Below, piece by piece: positions 24,019 through 32,806 of a DNA stretch of 37,319 nt (the first letter of the stretch is position 1; each line of letters begins with the position of its first letter). The stretch comes from Kiritimatiellia bacterium (lineage in GTDB: Bacteria > Verrucomicrobiota > Kiritimatiellia > SLAD01): positions 1 to 37,319 of the forward strand of contig SLCI01000114.1 in assembly GCA_007125875.1 (NCBI GenBank), in the 5' to 3' direction. A program made the position numbers and the translations under genes. The notes under the pieces are model-generated. The model was not told the DNA's origin, did no database searches, and worked only from the letters and a program-made list of their open reading frames with translations.

Positions 24019-24959
24019 CCAGCGGATGAACCTGAAAGAAACCAATCGACTGTCCGCTGTAACCCTTCATCAAACGGTACGCTGGGTTTCCAGCCAAGCA
24101 ACTCACGCGCGCGCTGCGAGTCGGCTTGCGAATCACGTACGTCGCCGGCCCGCGGCGCACTGTGAACCGGTTGTACGTCCGCCCCCATCAGCTTAGCGAT
24201 CCGGCCAGCCAATTCATTAATCGAGGTGCGATAGCCCCACGCAATATTGTAGACCCCACCCGCTGCTTCGTCCGGCGCATCTAAGCAACAGAGATTGCCG
24301 GCCACGACATCCTCGACAAAGGTAAAGTCGCGCGTCTGTTCTCCGTCACCATGGATGGTGGGTGCATTACCTTCTTTGAAAGCACGAACAAACAGTGGGA
24401 TGACCGCAGCATAGTCGGACGCTGGATCTTGTCGCGGGCCAAAAACATTAAAATAGCGTAGGGCATAGGTCTTCAGCCCATACAGCTGATGAAAGATACG
24501 CAGATAATGTTCACCCGCTAGTTTCGAAAAAGCATAAGGCGAAAGCGGGCGCGGCAACATATCCTCGCGCTTTGGCAACTCTTCGGTGTCCCCGTAAACC
24601 GAGGAAGATGAGCTGAACACCAGTCGCTCTACACCGGCATCTCGGGCAGCAAGCAATAAACGCAAGGTACCCGTCACATTGACTTCATTCGTTGACCAGG
24701 GATCTTCTACACTGCGCTGGACAGACGGTAACGCACCAAAGTGCAGTATATGGCGGACGCCGGACACCGCTTTCTTGACGGCTTCATCATCGCGCAAGTC
24801 ACCTTCGACCAATTCAACATCGGCTTGAATGTCTTTGAAGTTCTCGCGACGGCCCGTCGAGAAATTATCCAGTATGCGGACGCTTTGACCGCGCGCTAAC
24901 AATGCGCGCACAGCGGTTCCGCCAATAAAGCCTGCTCCACCTGTTACCAAACAATCCAC
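24015..24959 (-). CDS. NAD-dependent epimerase/dehydratase (UDP-glucose 4-epimerase-like)
   Basis: This extended short-chain dehydrogenase is likely to epimerise or dehydrate a nucleotide sugar. The Rossmann motif is GGAGFIGG, the catalytic Tyr/Lys pair is in YAFSKLAGEHY with SSSSSVYG as the Ser loop, and YFNVFGPRQDP is typical of WbpP/GalE-type enzymes. DGEQTRDFTFVEDVV is also conserved. A GTG at 24959 is chosen because AGAGGGAG lies 6 bases upstream and the product then starts MDCLVTGGAGF (314 aa); another GTG is at 24977. It sits beside LPS-export and heptosyltransferase-like genes, so the product probably feeds surface glycan. The precise sugar is unknown. Confidence 0.88.
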   Translation of the reverse strand: MDCLVTGGAGFIGGTAVRALLARGQSVRILDNFSTGRRENFKDIQADVELVEGDLRDDEAVKKAVSGVRHILHFGALPSVQRSVEDPWSTNEVNVTGTLRLLLAARDAGVERLVFSSSSSVYGDTEELPKREDMLPRPLSPYAFSKLAGEHYLRIFHQLYGLKTYALRYFNVFGPRQDPASDYAAVIPLFVRAFKEGNAPTIHGDGEQTRDFTFVEDVVAGNLCCLDAPDEAAGGVYNIAWGYRTSINELAGRIAKLMGADVQPVHSAPRAGDVRDSQADSQRARELLGWKPSVPFDEGLQRTVDWFLSGSSAG

Positions 24960-24989
24960 AAAACACTCCCTCTTCACTTAAACTGTTAT

Positions 24990-27494
24990 TTATCGTCCAA
25001 TCCGTAGCTCCGAATCGGGAAAGGCGAGCAAGGTGACCTGAGCCCATGCGCGCCACTCGGTATCATCTTCGCCGTCGGCCCGACCGCGCACGCCCAAGGC
25101 AAGTTTGGTGCAATCGAAGCGTCGCTGAACCATGTAGGATTGCTCTTCCAGGTCGCTCTCCTCAATGTCATAGCGCCAGTAGGCGCGGTAGGACCAGCGA
25201 CCGCGCGGGAATAAGACCACCTCGGGCTGCACGGTCTGGCGCCGATCGCGGTTATAGCGGTATTCGACCGAGAAACGACTACGGTCACGGGCATATAAAT
25301 GCAACTGCGTATTAAAGAGGCGCATTTCGTTCTCGTACCAATCGTAGGCCCCGTCGAAATCGACATGAATCCAATCGGCTAAACGCAAACGTGCATCAAA
25401 GAAGAAATCATCGAAATCATTCTCGTCCTCGTCTGGATCAATTCGGAAAATCGTAAATGTGTTGATGTCAATAAAGTCATGAATCCGCGTACGACGTCCT
25501 GCTTGCTGCATAGCTTCTTCTTCGTCCTCCACGTCAATGCTCAAGTCGAAATCATCCAGAATGCGTCGGGCATCTTGTGTCGGGCGCCCACCAGTGCGGC
25601 GGGTCTGCAATTTGTTACGAATACCGAAACGAATCTCATGTCGCTCATCCAGCGCATCAATTCGATCAAATTGGTAGAGATCGCCGGGCACTTCGGACGG
25701 TTCAGGAACCAACGTATAGCGAGCGTAAGGTTCAGCGATATGCCTGAGGCCGCTGCCCAAATAATTGGGACGCTCGTTGATCACGCGGAATGCTTTAAAG
25801 GAAGTGTCGATGCCAAACTCGAATAGGCTACGAAATACCGCGCCGCCATCGGATATTTCGACGCGCTCCGTTTCCTCAAATAGTACCACGCCATCTTCGT
25901 CGACCAAGGGGTCGCCATCCTCATCGAATAGCGGCTCGACGTCGATGAAAACGATTGGATCGGGTGTCGCCGAGTACCAGGTGCCACGATATGCGACGCT
26001 CGGCACAACGGACAGAAACCCGAAATGACGCATGGGATACAGCACGCGATGCAGCGAATCGACGCGAACGGAATCATAGTCTTCACGATCACCCTGTTCG
26101 GGGAAGACTCTCTCCAGATAACTACCACGATGTTCGCTCTCGTAAAAGAATCCGCTGGTGCCCAACTCGAAGCGATTGATGTCCAGTGAGAGTTCGGGCA
26201 AGCGATTGACGTTTTCAAAGAAGTCGTTAAGTCGGAAGTTAAACAACAGACCGGCGGTGTAGCGATTATCTCGTCGGATAAGCGCAACGCGGTTTTCCGG
26301 CTGAACCCCGCGACGAAATTCCCGGTCAAAGAAGTCCTCCAGAATAAAGGGGTCACTGACATAATTGACATCCGACATGAAGTAATTGCGATCGCCCACA
26401 GCTTGCCCATGCCGCAGCCCAATCCAATAGCGATCCGAATCGACCAACCCCTCGCGGACGCGACGCTGGCTTTCGGAGCGAATGGGCCGATCATCATTGA
26501 TGTAGTAGGCCTGAAAACGACCTTGCGCATTGTTTTCAGGCAAACGCCAGCGTACGCGCTGGCCAACACCAACACCACGCTTGGCACGATAGTCTAGCTG
26601 AGTGGAGGCTTTAACGTCCGGCGTTGGATACCAATTGTAGGCCGTGAGCACGAACGGCCCCATTCGGCTGCTGTATCCCGGCATGATCTCAAAGTTGCTG
26701 TCTCGTTCAAAATCCTTCTTGAGGTAGGGCGTATAAAAAATCGGCACGCCGTAAAGATGCGCAACCACGTGGCGCGCACGCAGCACAGAGCCGTCTGTGA
26801 TTGTCGCCTGGCGAGCGCGCAAGGTGAACTCTTGGCGTTGATCACCACTGCATGTAGTCAAACGGGCGCTGCGTAAATGAATGACATCACGCCCGACTTG
26901 TTGCGACTCTCGGGCGCTAATATAGAAGGGATCGGTGAACAAGAGGAAGTCGCCGAAATCGCCCTCTCGTGTTCGAAAATTATAGGCTAGTTCTTCCCCT
27001 TCCCATAATCGATCACCGCGCTGAAAGAATACATCGCCGCGTGCCTTCGCCTCTCGAGTCTCTGTATGGACTTCAATGTAGTCGGCACGAAGTTCGTCAC
27101 CGAACTGAGTCACCACCACGTTGCCGACCCCAATCATCAGCTGTCGATCGGCATCAAACTCGAGCCGATCGGCGGAGATGTCGATGCGATCCTCAGGGGG
27201 CTCAGGCACCGTTTCGACTTCGTCTGCTGGCTCCGCTGGCGCGGGTCGCTGGGCGGGTGCGGGGCGGGGCGCAGGCTCGCGCTCACGGGGTGCAGCAGTC
27301 TCAGGGGGCGTAGGGCTGGGCTCGCGCGGCGCTTCACGAACGGGTACTGGATCAGTAATGACCGGCACAGCACGTTCGGATCGATCGGTTCGATCACCTC
27401 GATCCCGACGAATATATTGGGCTTCAGCAACAGTCAGCGGGGTGAGTACACCCAATAGACATATCACGCGGATGATTCGAACAGATAAAGACAT
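24990..27494 (-). CDS. lptD: LPS-assembly protein LptD
   Basis: LptD is the outer-membrane barrel that inserts lipopolysaccharide, working with LptE. After a signal peptide (ending AEAQ) comes a ~75-residue Pro/Arg/Glu-rich linker. An OstA/LptA-like domain follows (residues ~105-230: ISADRLEFDADRQLMIGVGN, then YIEVHTETREAKARG). The C-terminal barrel is long and rich in Tyr, Arg and Asp; it ends ELRIGR without a terminal Phe. Mature LptD has two cysteines, C215 and C795. An acidic insertion near residues 515-550 contains DEDGDPLVDEDG. ATG at 27494 has AAGGTG five bases upstream. lptE is not visible nearby. Confidence 0.9.
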   Translation of the reverse strand: MSLSVRIIRVICLLGVLTPLTVAEAQYIRRDRGDRTDRSERAVPVITDPVPVREAPREPSPTPPETAAPREREPAPRPAPAQRPAPAEPADEVETVPEPPEDRIDISADRLEFDADRQLMIGVGNVVVTQFGDELRADYIEVHTETREAKARGDVFFQRGDRLWEGEELAYNFRTREGDFGDFLLFTDPFYISARESQQVGRDVIHLRSARLTTCSGDQRQEFTLRARQATITDGSVLRARHVVAHLYGVPIFYTPYLKKDFERDSNFEIMPGYSSRMGPFVLTAYNWYPTPDVKASTQLDYRAKRGVGVGQRVRWRLPENNAQGRFQAYYINDDRPIRSESQRRVREGLVDSDRYWIGLRHGQAVGDRNYFMSDVNYVSDPFILEDFFDREFRRGVQPENRVALIRRDNRYTAGLLFNFRLNDFFENVNRLPELSLDINRFELGTSGFFYESEHRGSYLERVFPEQGDREDYDSVRVDSLHRVLYPMRHFGFLSVVPSVAYRGTWYSATPDPIVFIDVEPLFDEDGDPLVDEDGVVLFEETERVEISDGGAVFRSLFEFGIDTSFKAFRVINERPNYLGSGLRHIAEPYARYTLVPEPSEVPGDLYQFDRIDALDERHEIRFGIRNKLQTRRTGGRPTQDARRILDDFDLSIDVEDEEEAMQQAGRRTRIHDFIDINTFTIFRIDPDEDENDFDDFFFDARLRLADWIHVDFDGAYDWYENEMRLFNTQLHLYARDRSRFSVEYRYNRDRRQTVQPEVVLFPRGRWSYRAYWRYDIEESDLEEQSYMVQRRFDCTKLALGVRGRADGEDDTEWRAWAQVTLLAFPDSELRIGR

Positions 27495-27551
27495 TTGCAC
27501 CTTGAGGAATCGCATACAATACCGGGGCGGAAACTACCATAGGCCCATAGT

Positions 27552-28562
27552 TCAGCCAAGCGATATTATCGGATGGGCGACCAACTGCGCGAAGATATCG
27601 GCTGCGCTAAGGCCATAAAGACAGGCATGATCCTGTTCTTTGCGCAGGCACTGTCGGGAATGACACGGGACACAGGTCAGATCGGATCGTTGCACGACAT
27701 GGGTGCGCCTCCCGAAAGGTCCCGTGCGACGGGGATCGGTTGGCCCAAATAGCGCGAGTACGGGCACATCCAGCGCGGCGGCCATATGCATCGGGCCGGA
27801 ATCAACCGTGACCAGCAAATCCAGCGATTGAATGATGCTACCGAGTTCGACCAGATTGGTGGCACCACAGTGGTTGGTTACGGTATGCTTTGCAGCGAGT
27901 GATTGAACGAGTTGCTCCGATTCAGCTTTATCCGCCGGACTTCCCAAAAGATGCGCCGTCCCACCCCATTGTTTCTGAATCAGTGGAATCAGCTCCTCAA
28001 AGAGCGCGGGCTGGATATTTTTGGTCGGCCATCGCGAGCGCGACACAAAGCCGACATGTGGCCCTTCCCCCGACAGATTCAGCGCGGGAAAAGCAACGGG
28101 GAACGTTGGCTGCTCAGATATCGGTGCGGCGAAATGGCGGGCGATATCGAGCGCCTCATCGACCGCGTGACGGCGTTCGTTCCCTTTAGCATCAGGACGC
28201 TCTTGGTAGGCCCACCGAGCCCCCTCACGCGCATAGGTTGGGCCGATGCGCTGGCGCGTACGCGCCAACCGCGTGACCAAAGCACTTTTCAGCAGACCTT
28301 GGAAATCAAACACGTAGTCATAACGACGCTGTCGCAATTGCAGAATCCACTCGTGAGCCGAGCGCAGTGCGGCGCGACGGGGATAGACTAACACCTCATC
28401 CACATCGCTAAAACAGCCGACCAAATCGCGGTACTCCGGTTGGGTAATCCAGTCGATCTGCAGCCCGAGATGTTCTTTCAGCGCTCGCACAGCGGGCAAT
28501 GGATGGAAGATGTCCCCTAAAGAACTTAGCTTGACCACCAACGCTCGTGCCGGAGTGGACAT
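27552..28562 (-). CDS. glycosyltransferase family 9 (heptosyltransferase-like)
   Basis: The GT9 (ADP-heptose:LPS heptosyltransferase) fold is clear in 336 residues. The N-terminal Rossmann strand is VVKLSSLGDIFHPLPAVRAL. The nucleotide-binding C-terminal half has LLVTVDSGPMHMAAALDVPVLALFGPTDPRRTGP. A CVPCHSRQCLRKEQDHACL stretch near the C-terminus is a Cys cluster common in this family. It probably adds heptose or another sugar to the LPS core at the inner face of the inner membrane. GGCGGA precedes the ATG, and the argF-like gene ends six bases upstream. Whether it acts as WaaC, WaaF or another GT9 cannot be told. Confidence 0.88.
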   Translation of the reverse strand: MSTPARALVVKLSSLGDIFHPLPAVRALKEHLGLQIDWITQPEYRDLVGCFSDVDEVLVYPRRAALRSAHEWILQLRQRRYDYVFDFQGLLKSALVTRLARTRQRIGPTYAREGARWAYQERPDAKGNERRHAVDEALDIARHFAAPISEQPTFPVAFPALNLSGEGPHVGFVSRSRWPTKNIQPALFEELIPLIQKQWGGTAHLLGSPADKAESEQLVQSLAAKHTVTNHCGATNLVELGSIIQSLDLLVTVDSGPMHMAAALDVPVLALFGPTDPRRTGPFGRRTHVVQRSDLTCVPCHSRQCLRKEQDHACLYGLSAADIFAQLVAHPIISLG

Positions 28563-28568
28563 ATCCGC

Positions 28569-29516
28569 CTATGCCGATTGATTCGTCGCGGCCTCAATCA
28601 ACTTCAGCATGACCGCATTCTGTGCGTGCAAGCGATTCTCAGCCTGATCGAAAACGACAGATTGCGGTCCATCAATGACACCGGCTGTTTGCTCATAGCC
28701 GCGCATGGCCGGCAAACAGTTCATGAAGATGGCCTCGGGACCGGCCGCAGCCATGAGCGCTTCGTTGACCTGGTAGGGCGTAAATAGTTCTACGCGCTCC
28801 TGTAATTGGTCTTTGGGAATGTGATAACTCATCCAGGAGTCGGTATAGACGACGTCGGCCGCCTGCGCCGCCTCTTCAGCGTCGCTGGTCACGGTCACTT
28901 CTGTTCCTGCCGCTTTGGCCCAGCGCTGCGCAATTTCAACGACCTCGGGTTGAGGCGCGTACTCGGCGCCGGCCGGACAGCCAACGGCAACATTCATACC
29001 AGCCATGCTGCAGCCGATCATCAACGAATGCGTAACATTGTTATTGCTGTCACCGAAATAAGCCAACTTCAACCCACGCAGGTCGCCCTTCTTTTCACGA
29101 ATCGTCAGTAAATCAGCAAGGATTTGGCAAGGATGCGCTAAATCGGTTAGGGCATTGATAATCGGAACAGAGGCATGTTGTGCGAGCTCTTCGATGTCGC
29201 TGTGCTTGAAGAGCCGAGCCATGACGATATCAACATAGCGACTGAATGTTTTGGCGGTGTCATGCAAGGTTTCTTTGCCTGCGCCCATTGGTGAGGTGCT
29301 GGTATCGTAATAGATCGCGTGCCCGCCCATTCGCGTCATACCGGTCTCGAACGAGAGCCGGGTACGTAAGCTGGGTTTTTCAAAGATCATCAGTAGCGTG
29401 CGACGCTGCATCGCGTTGGCATACTGATCAGGCGCACGCTTAATGTCAGCGGCCAGCTCCAAGGTCGCCTCGATCAAGTCGGGCGTCCAATCATCTAAGG
29501 TCAGTAAGTGGCGCAT
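28569..29516 (-). CDS. argF: ornithine carbamoyltransferase-like protein
   Basis: The 315-residue transcarbamylase transfers carbamoyl phosphate to an amino-group acceptor, most likely ornithine, giving citrulline. The carbamoyl-phosphate loop is KPSLRTRLSFETG (canonical STRTR has Leu for Thr) and DLAHPCQILADL is present. Two acceptor-side motifs differ from textbook enzymes: the DxxxSMG loop reads D226-SWM-S230-Y-H, and the HCLP motif reads N266-C-L-P. A downstream VVFDQAENRLHAQNAVML is conserved. The upstream AAAGGA lies about 11 bases from the ATG. The only other arginine gene here is argA at 5567-6850. Assignment as OTCase is likely but the acceptor is not certain. Confidence 0.82.
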   Translation of the reverse strand: MRHLLTLDDWTPDLIEATLELAADIKRAPDQYANAMQRRTLLMIFEKPSLRTRLSFETGMTRMGGHAIYYDTSTSPMGAGKETLHDTAKTFSRYVDIVMARLFKHSDIEELAQHASVPIINALTDLAHPCQILADLLTIREKKGDLRGLKLAYFGDSNNNVTHSLMIGCSMAGMNVAVGCPAGAEYAPQPEVVEIAQRWAKAAGTEVTVTSDAEEAAQAADVVYTDSWMSYHIPKDQLQERVELFTPYQVNEALMAAAGPEAIFMNCLPAMRGYEQTAGVIDGPQSVVFDQAENRLHAQNAVMLKLIEAATNQSA

Positions 29517-29533
29517 ACGTGAAAATGTCCTTT

Positions 29534-30613
29534 CTATGCCATTGATCCGGAGGCGACGCGACGATCCGTCCAGCAGATCTTATGAATAAACTTAATTTTT
29601 GAAGCGACCGCATCAACCAGAATTTCCGGCACCGTATCGAGCAGCCCCATGGTGCGACTCATTTCATTTAATGCGATGCCGAGCTGTTGATACTGCGTCA
29701 TCATACTACTCATGTCATCCAGATTAAACGCTTGCGGCGCTAGAAGCCCGATGTGCGTCGCGGTCTCCAAGGCGCTGACCATATCCAGAAACACCGCAAA
29801 GGTCTCCGCCCAATCTTCCCACGGATGCATGGATGCGTAGGCCGTGACAAAGGATCGCGGCCAATCTGGACGCGGACCACGCGAATGATAGAGGTCCAAC
29901 GCTTCGCTGTATGAGGGTTTAAACGGGTCGCCAAACTCACGCCTGAAAATCTCTTCGTTTTGCCCCTTGATCAAGACATCCCAATAGTAATGTCCGATCT
30001 CATGACGGAAATGGCCTATCAGCGTCCGATGCGCCTCGCCCATATCTACGCGCAGTCGCTCTCGTTCCACTTCATCAGCTTCACGAATATTAATGGTGAT
30101 TTTGCCATTTGCATGGCCCGTGTACACGCGCTCCTCATTCCCCATGTAGCGCCAAAAGTCCTGACTGGGAATAATGTCCGCCTTGAAGTCGAACGACAGC
30201 GGCGGATTGGTTCCTTCCATTGCCGTGCCGTGCGGCAAGCCCAGCAGCTCAAGGTCATAGAATAAACGACGCTTCGCCGCCTCAAGGCGATACCACTTGT
30301 CTAAATTGCCCGGTACCGACAAATCAGGAATGGTTTGATTGTAACGACAACAATCACAAAAGTTGGACGGCTCAATACCATTTTCCGGCACAACAATGCA
30401 GCGATTACACACATTGTACTCGGCATAATTCGCACATTTTTTAAGCAGAACTTTGCACGAAGGATTGGCGCACCGATACGTGCCATCACTTAAGGCATTC
30501 AGCGGCGTGATGGACTTACAGGACGGACAATAGCCCAGTTCTGCGCCGCATTTGATGCACTGGCTATTCTCAAAAAAGAGCGTTTGCCCGCAATTACATG
30601 AAAAGGTTCTCAT
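29534..30613 (-). CDS. zinc-ribbon putative metallopeptidase
   Basis: The 359-residue protein has two parts. The N-terminal ~100 residues carry about seven Cys pairs (CNCG, CIKCG, CPSC, CANPSC, CNRC, CDCC), a run of zinc ribbons. The rest carries a zincin motif H204-E-I-G-H208 in RHEIGHYYW and a likely third ligand E270 in WAETFAVF. I recognise this as the 'putative zinc-binding metallopeptidase' family (Peptidase_Mx type), whose substrates are not known. It has no signal peptide, so it is cytoplasmic. Its start overlaps the amylase stop by four bases (ATGA). The neighbours do not reveal its job. Confidence 0.88.
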   Translation of the reverse strand: MRTFSCNCGQTLFFENSQCIKCGAELGYCPSCKSITPLNALSDGTYRCANPSCKVLLKKCANYAEYNVCNRCIVVPENGIEPSNFCDCCRYNQTIPDLSVPGNLDKWYRLEAAKRRLFYDLELLGLPHGTAMEGTNPPLSFDFKADIIPSQDFWRYMGNEERVYTGHANGKITINIREADEVERERLRVDMGEAHRTLIGHFRHEIGHYYWDVLIKGQNEEIFRREFGDPFKPSYSEALDLYHSRGPRPDWPRSFVTAYASMHPWEDWAETFAVFLDMVSALETATHIGLLAPQAFNLDDMSSMMTQYQQLGIALNEMSRTMGLLDTVPEILVDAVASKIKFIHKICWTDRRVASGSMA

Positions 30614-32340
30614 AACGACAAAATCTGCCAGCTACGGGCAGAAATTGCCAGTGTACCTGCCACCACTCGCTGCCCTGAATTGTACCACAGGTCTTTTCCA
30701 GCTGGCGAGGAGGGATATTGGATGTCCTTGTCGGACATGTTGAATAGCGCAAGTATCTTTTGCTTCTTGTGGGTGCGTATGAGACCAAGTAAACGAGGCC
30801 GCCCCGTTGCAAACCATTCAAATGCGCCGCGGCGCAATGCGATGTGATCATGCCGCAAGCGGATGGCTTGCTGGAAAAACGCAAACAACTCGTGATCCGG
30901 CGCGCGCGGCGTGGGGTGATCGAGCGGCTTGCCGCCGGGCCCATGCGACTCGGCCTCATAACGGATATCGTCCCAGAACATCGGTTGCCGATTGTCCGGA
31001 TCATTTGCGCCCCACATTCCGACCTCATCACCGTAGTAGATCATAGGTGCGCCGGGATAAATCATTTGAAAAATCACGAGCTGGCGCAGGGCCTGCCATG
31101 CTGCGGGTCCCGGACGCGCGGCACGAAAGGTCGGTGATTGCTTCACCCGCGCAACATGGAAGTAATCCTCCCAATCCTTAATCGGCAATTGACTATTCTC
31201 CAGCATCGAAACGATCCGCCCTACGTCGTGTGAACCAAGCAGATTCTGCAGGACTGGCGTGACAGGTTCGGGATACGCTGCACGCAAACGGTCCAGTCGC
31301 TTTTTGAAGGTAGACATTGGAAGCGGCTTTTCTTGCGGCCTGAAGTAGGCAGCTGATGGATAAAGCCACATATAGTTCATTACCGCATCGAATTGATCGC
31401 CTTGCACGTAGTCGCGCCCGTCCGCCACGATTTCCGCTGTCACGTAGGCTTCCGGATTGATCGATTTCACGTGTTTGCGCCAAGCCTGCCAAAATCCGTG
31501 AGGGACACAGAACGCAACGTCCAAGCGCCAACCATCGATGCCCTTGCTTAAGTCCCCATTGCCTTCCGGATCCATCCAGCGCTTGGTAATGTCGAACACG
31601 TATTGGCGTACCGGCGGGATCAAATCATCTTTGGTCCGATTGAATTCCGGTAACGAATGGTGTCCAAACCAACCATCATATACGGGGCTACCGTCCGGAT
31701 TCCATTTCTTGATCATATACCAATCGGCATAACGCGACGCGCGTCCATGCCTCAAAATGTCATCGAAGGCGAAGAATTCGCGACCGGTATGGTTGAAGAC
31801 ACCGTCGAGGATGATACGCATACCGCGGTTGTGCACTTCGCGGATCAAATCCAACAAACAGCGATCCGCCGCCGTCCAGATCCAGCTTGCGGGATCCTCC
31901 GTTTCTTTAGCTGCGGCCAGCGCTTTGAGGTCCCCTGCCCGATCCGGCCCGAAGGTGGGGTCAACGTGGTGAAAGGTTGCACCGTCATATTTATGCATCG
32001 AGCGCGCTGTAAATACGGGATTCAGATAGAGCGCATTCACGCCCAGCTCTTGCAGATAATCTAGCTTTTCAATGATCCCGACCAAGTCGCCACCGTAGCG
32101 ACGGGCAAAGATCGCATATTTTTGCCCATGATCCTTCACCCACGTATCCGGCGCATACCAGTCACGCCCCCACGGCGTCACCTTCCAACCCGGAACCTTG
32201 TAATCGGTGATGTCGGTGCGACGCGGATTGCTGGCGGGACACCCGTTACGGAAACGCTCAGGAAAAATTTGATACCAAACCGCATCCTGCGCCCAATCCG
32301 GAACAACGCATTTGATCTTTTGCTGTTTTAGTTTGCCCAT
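30610..32340 (-). CDS. alpha-amylase family (GH13) glycoside hydrolase
   Basis: The 576-residue GH13 enzyme probably acts on maltodextrins, cyclodextrins or glycogen-derived oligosaccharides. The conserved regions are DGVFNHTG (region I), DGWRLDVAF with nucleophile D274, AEIVAD with acid/base E303, and LGSHDVGR with D372 (usually NHD; here Ser replaces Asn). AVWYQIFPERFRNG near the start and YYGDEVGM later resemble the cyclomaltodextrinase/neopullulanase group, but the N-terminal carbohydrate-binding domain of those enzymes is missing. It has no signal peptide, so it is cytoplasmic. The C-terminal beta domain (ILALFNMSD) is short. It precedes the zinc metallopeptidase with a four-base overlap. 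Confidence 0.92.
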   Translation of the reverse strand: MGKLKQQKIKCVVPDWAQDAVWYQIFPERFRNGCPASNPRRTDITDYKVPGWKVTPWGRDWYAPDTWVKDHGQKYAIFARRYGGDLVGIIEKLDYLQELGVNALYLNPVFTARSMHKYDGATFHHVDPTFGPDRAGDLKALAAAKETEDPASWIWTAADRCLLDLIREVHNRGMRIILDGVFNHTGREFFAFDDILRHGRASRYADWYMIKKWNPDGSPVYDGWFGHHSLPEFNRTKDDLIPPVRQYVFDITKRWMDPEGNGDLSKGIDGWRLDVAFCVPHGFWQAWRKHVKSINPEAYVTAEIVADGRDYVQGDQFDAVMNYMWLYPSAAYFRPQEKPLPMSTFKKRLDRLRAAYPEPVTPVLQNLLGSHDVGRIVSMLENSQLPIKDWEDYFHVARVKQSPTFRAARPGPAAWQALRQLVIFQMIYPGAPMIYYGDEVGMWGANDPDNRQPMFWDDIRYEAESHGPGGKPLDHPTPRAPDHELFAFFQQAIRLRHDHIALRRGAFEWFATGRPRLLGLIRTHKKQKILALFNMSDKDIQYPSSPAGKDLWYNSGQRVVAGTLAISARSWQILSL

Positions 32341-32389
32341 TTTGAGTCCTCCATCCCTTCTATGACCCTTATAAAGTCTATGTCCCCAT

Positions 32390-32806
32390 TCAGTGACCGA
32401 TTTCGGCCAGTTCCTGCGGATTCATATTGCGTTGGCGCGAGAAATTGAAGCCCCAGGTCGGTTCTCCTTCGACCGTCAGCCACACTTTTGTGCCATCTTC
32501 AGACCAGCGCAAGCGTTCGCCAAGATCAATACGTAGGTCGTCATTCAGGGGCGGTGAATAGTGGGCTGTTTGCCAGAACCAACCCTCTTTAACTTTCACA
32601 ACGAAATGATGCCGCATGTAGACGCTGCGATAAAGGCGGGCGGAACGCTGACAGTCAGGCGCGTCCAACTGTTGCACCAGCCACATGGGGGGAACAAAGA
32701 TACGCGCGGCAAACCATAGCGCAATCACCGCCAACAGCAGCAGGAGTACCCATCGCGGGACCCACAACCCATCCTGCCTTACGAGCTGGCTATAATTTCG
32801 CACCAT
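32390..32806 (-). CDS. single-pass membrane protein of unknown function
   Basis: The 138-residue product has one transmembrane helix (residues ~18-38, VLLLLLAVIALWFAARIFV). A ~95-residue domain rich in Trp and Arg follows (LDAPDCQRSARLYRS, GWFWQTAHYSPP, WLTVEGEPTWGFNF) and would face the periplasm if the N-terminus is cytoplasmic. I recognise no family. Its ATG comes immediately after the rseP TAG, so it is probably translated with rseP and may be linked to its function; that is inference. Confidence 0.7.
   Translation of the reverse strand: MVRNYSQLVRQDGLWVPRWVLLLLLAVIALWFAARIFVPPMWLVQQLDAPDCQRSARLYRSVYMRHHFVVKVKEGWFWQTAHYSPPLNDDLRIDLGERLRWSEDGTKVWLTVEGEPTWGFNFSRQRNMNPQELAEIGH

Noticed and set aside
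27066..27618. Plus-strand frames opposite the N-terminus of lptD
   Set aside because: They arise from the Pro/Arg-rich, GC-rich linker codons read in reverse and have no independent support.
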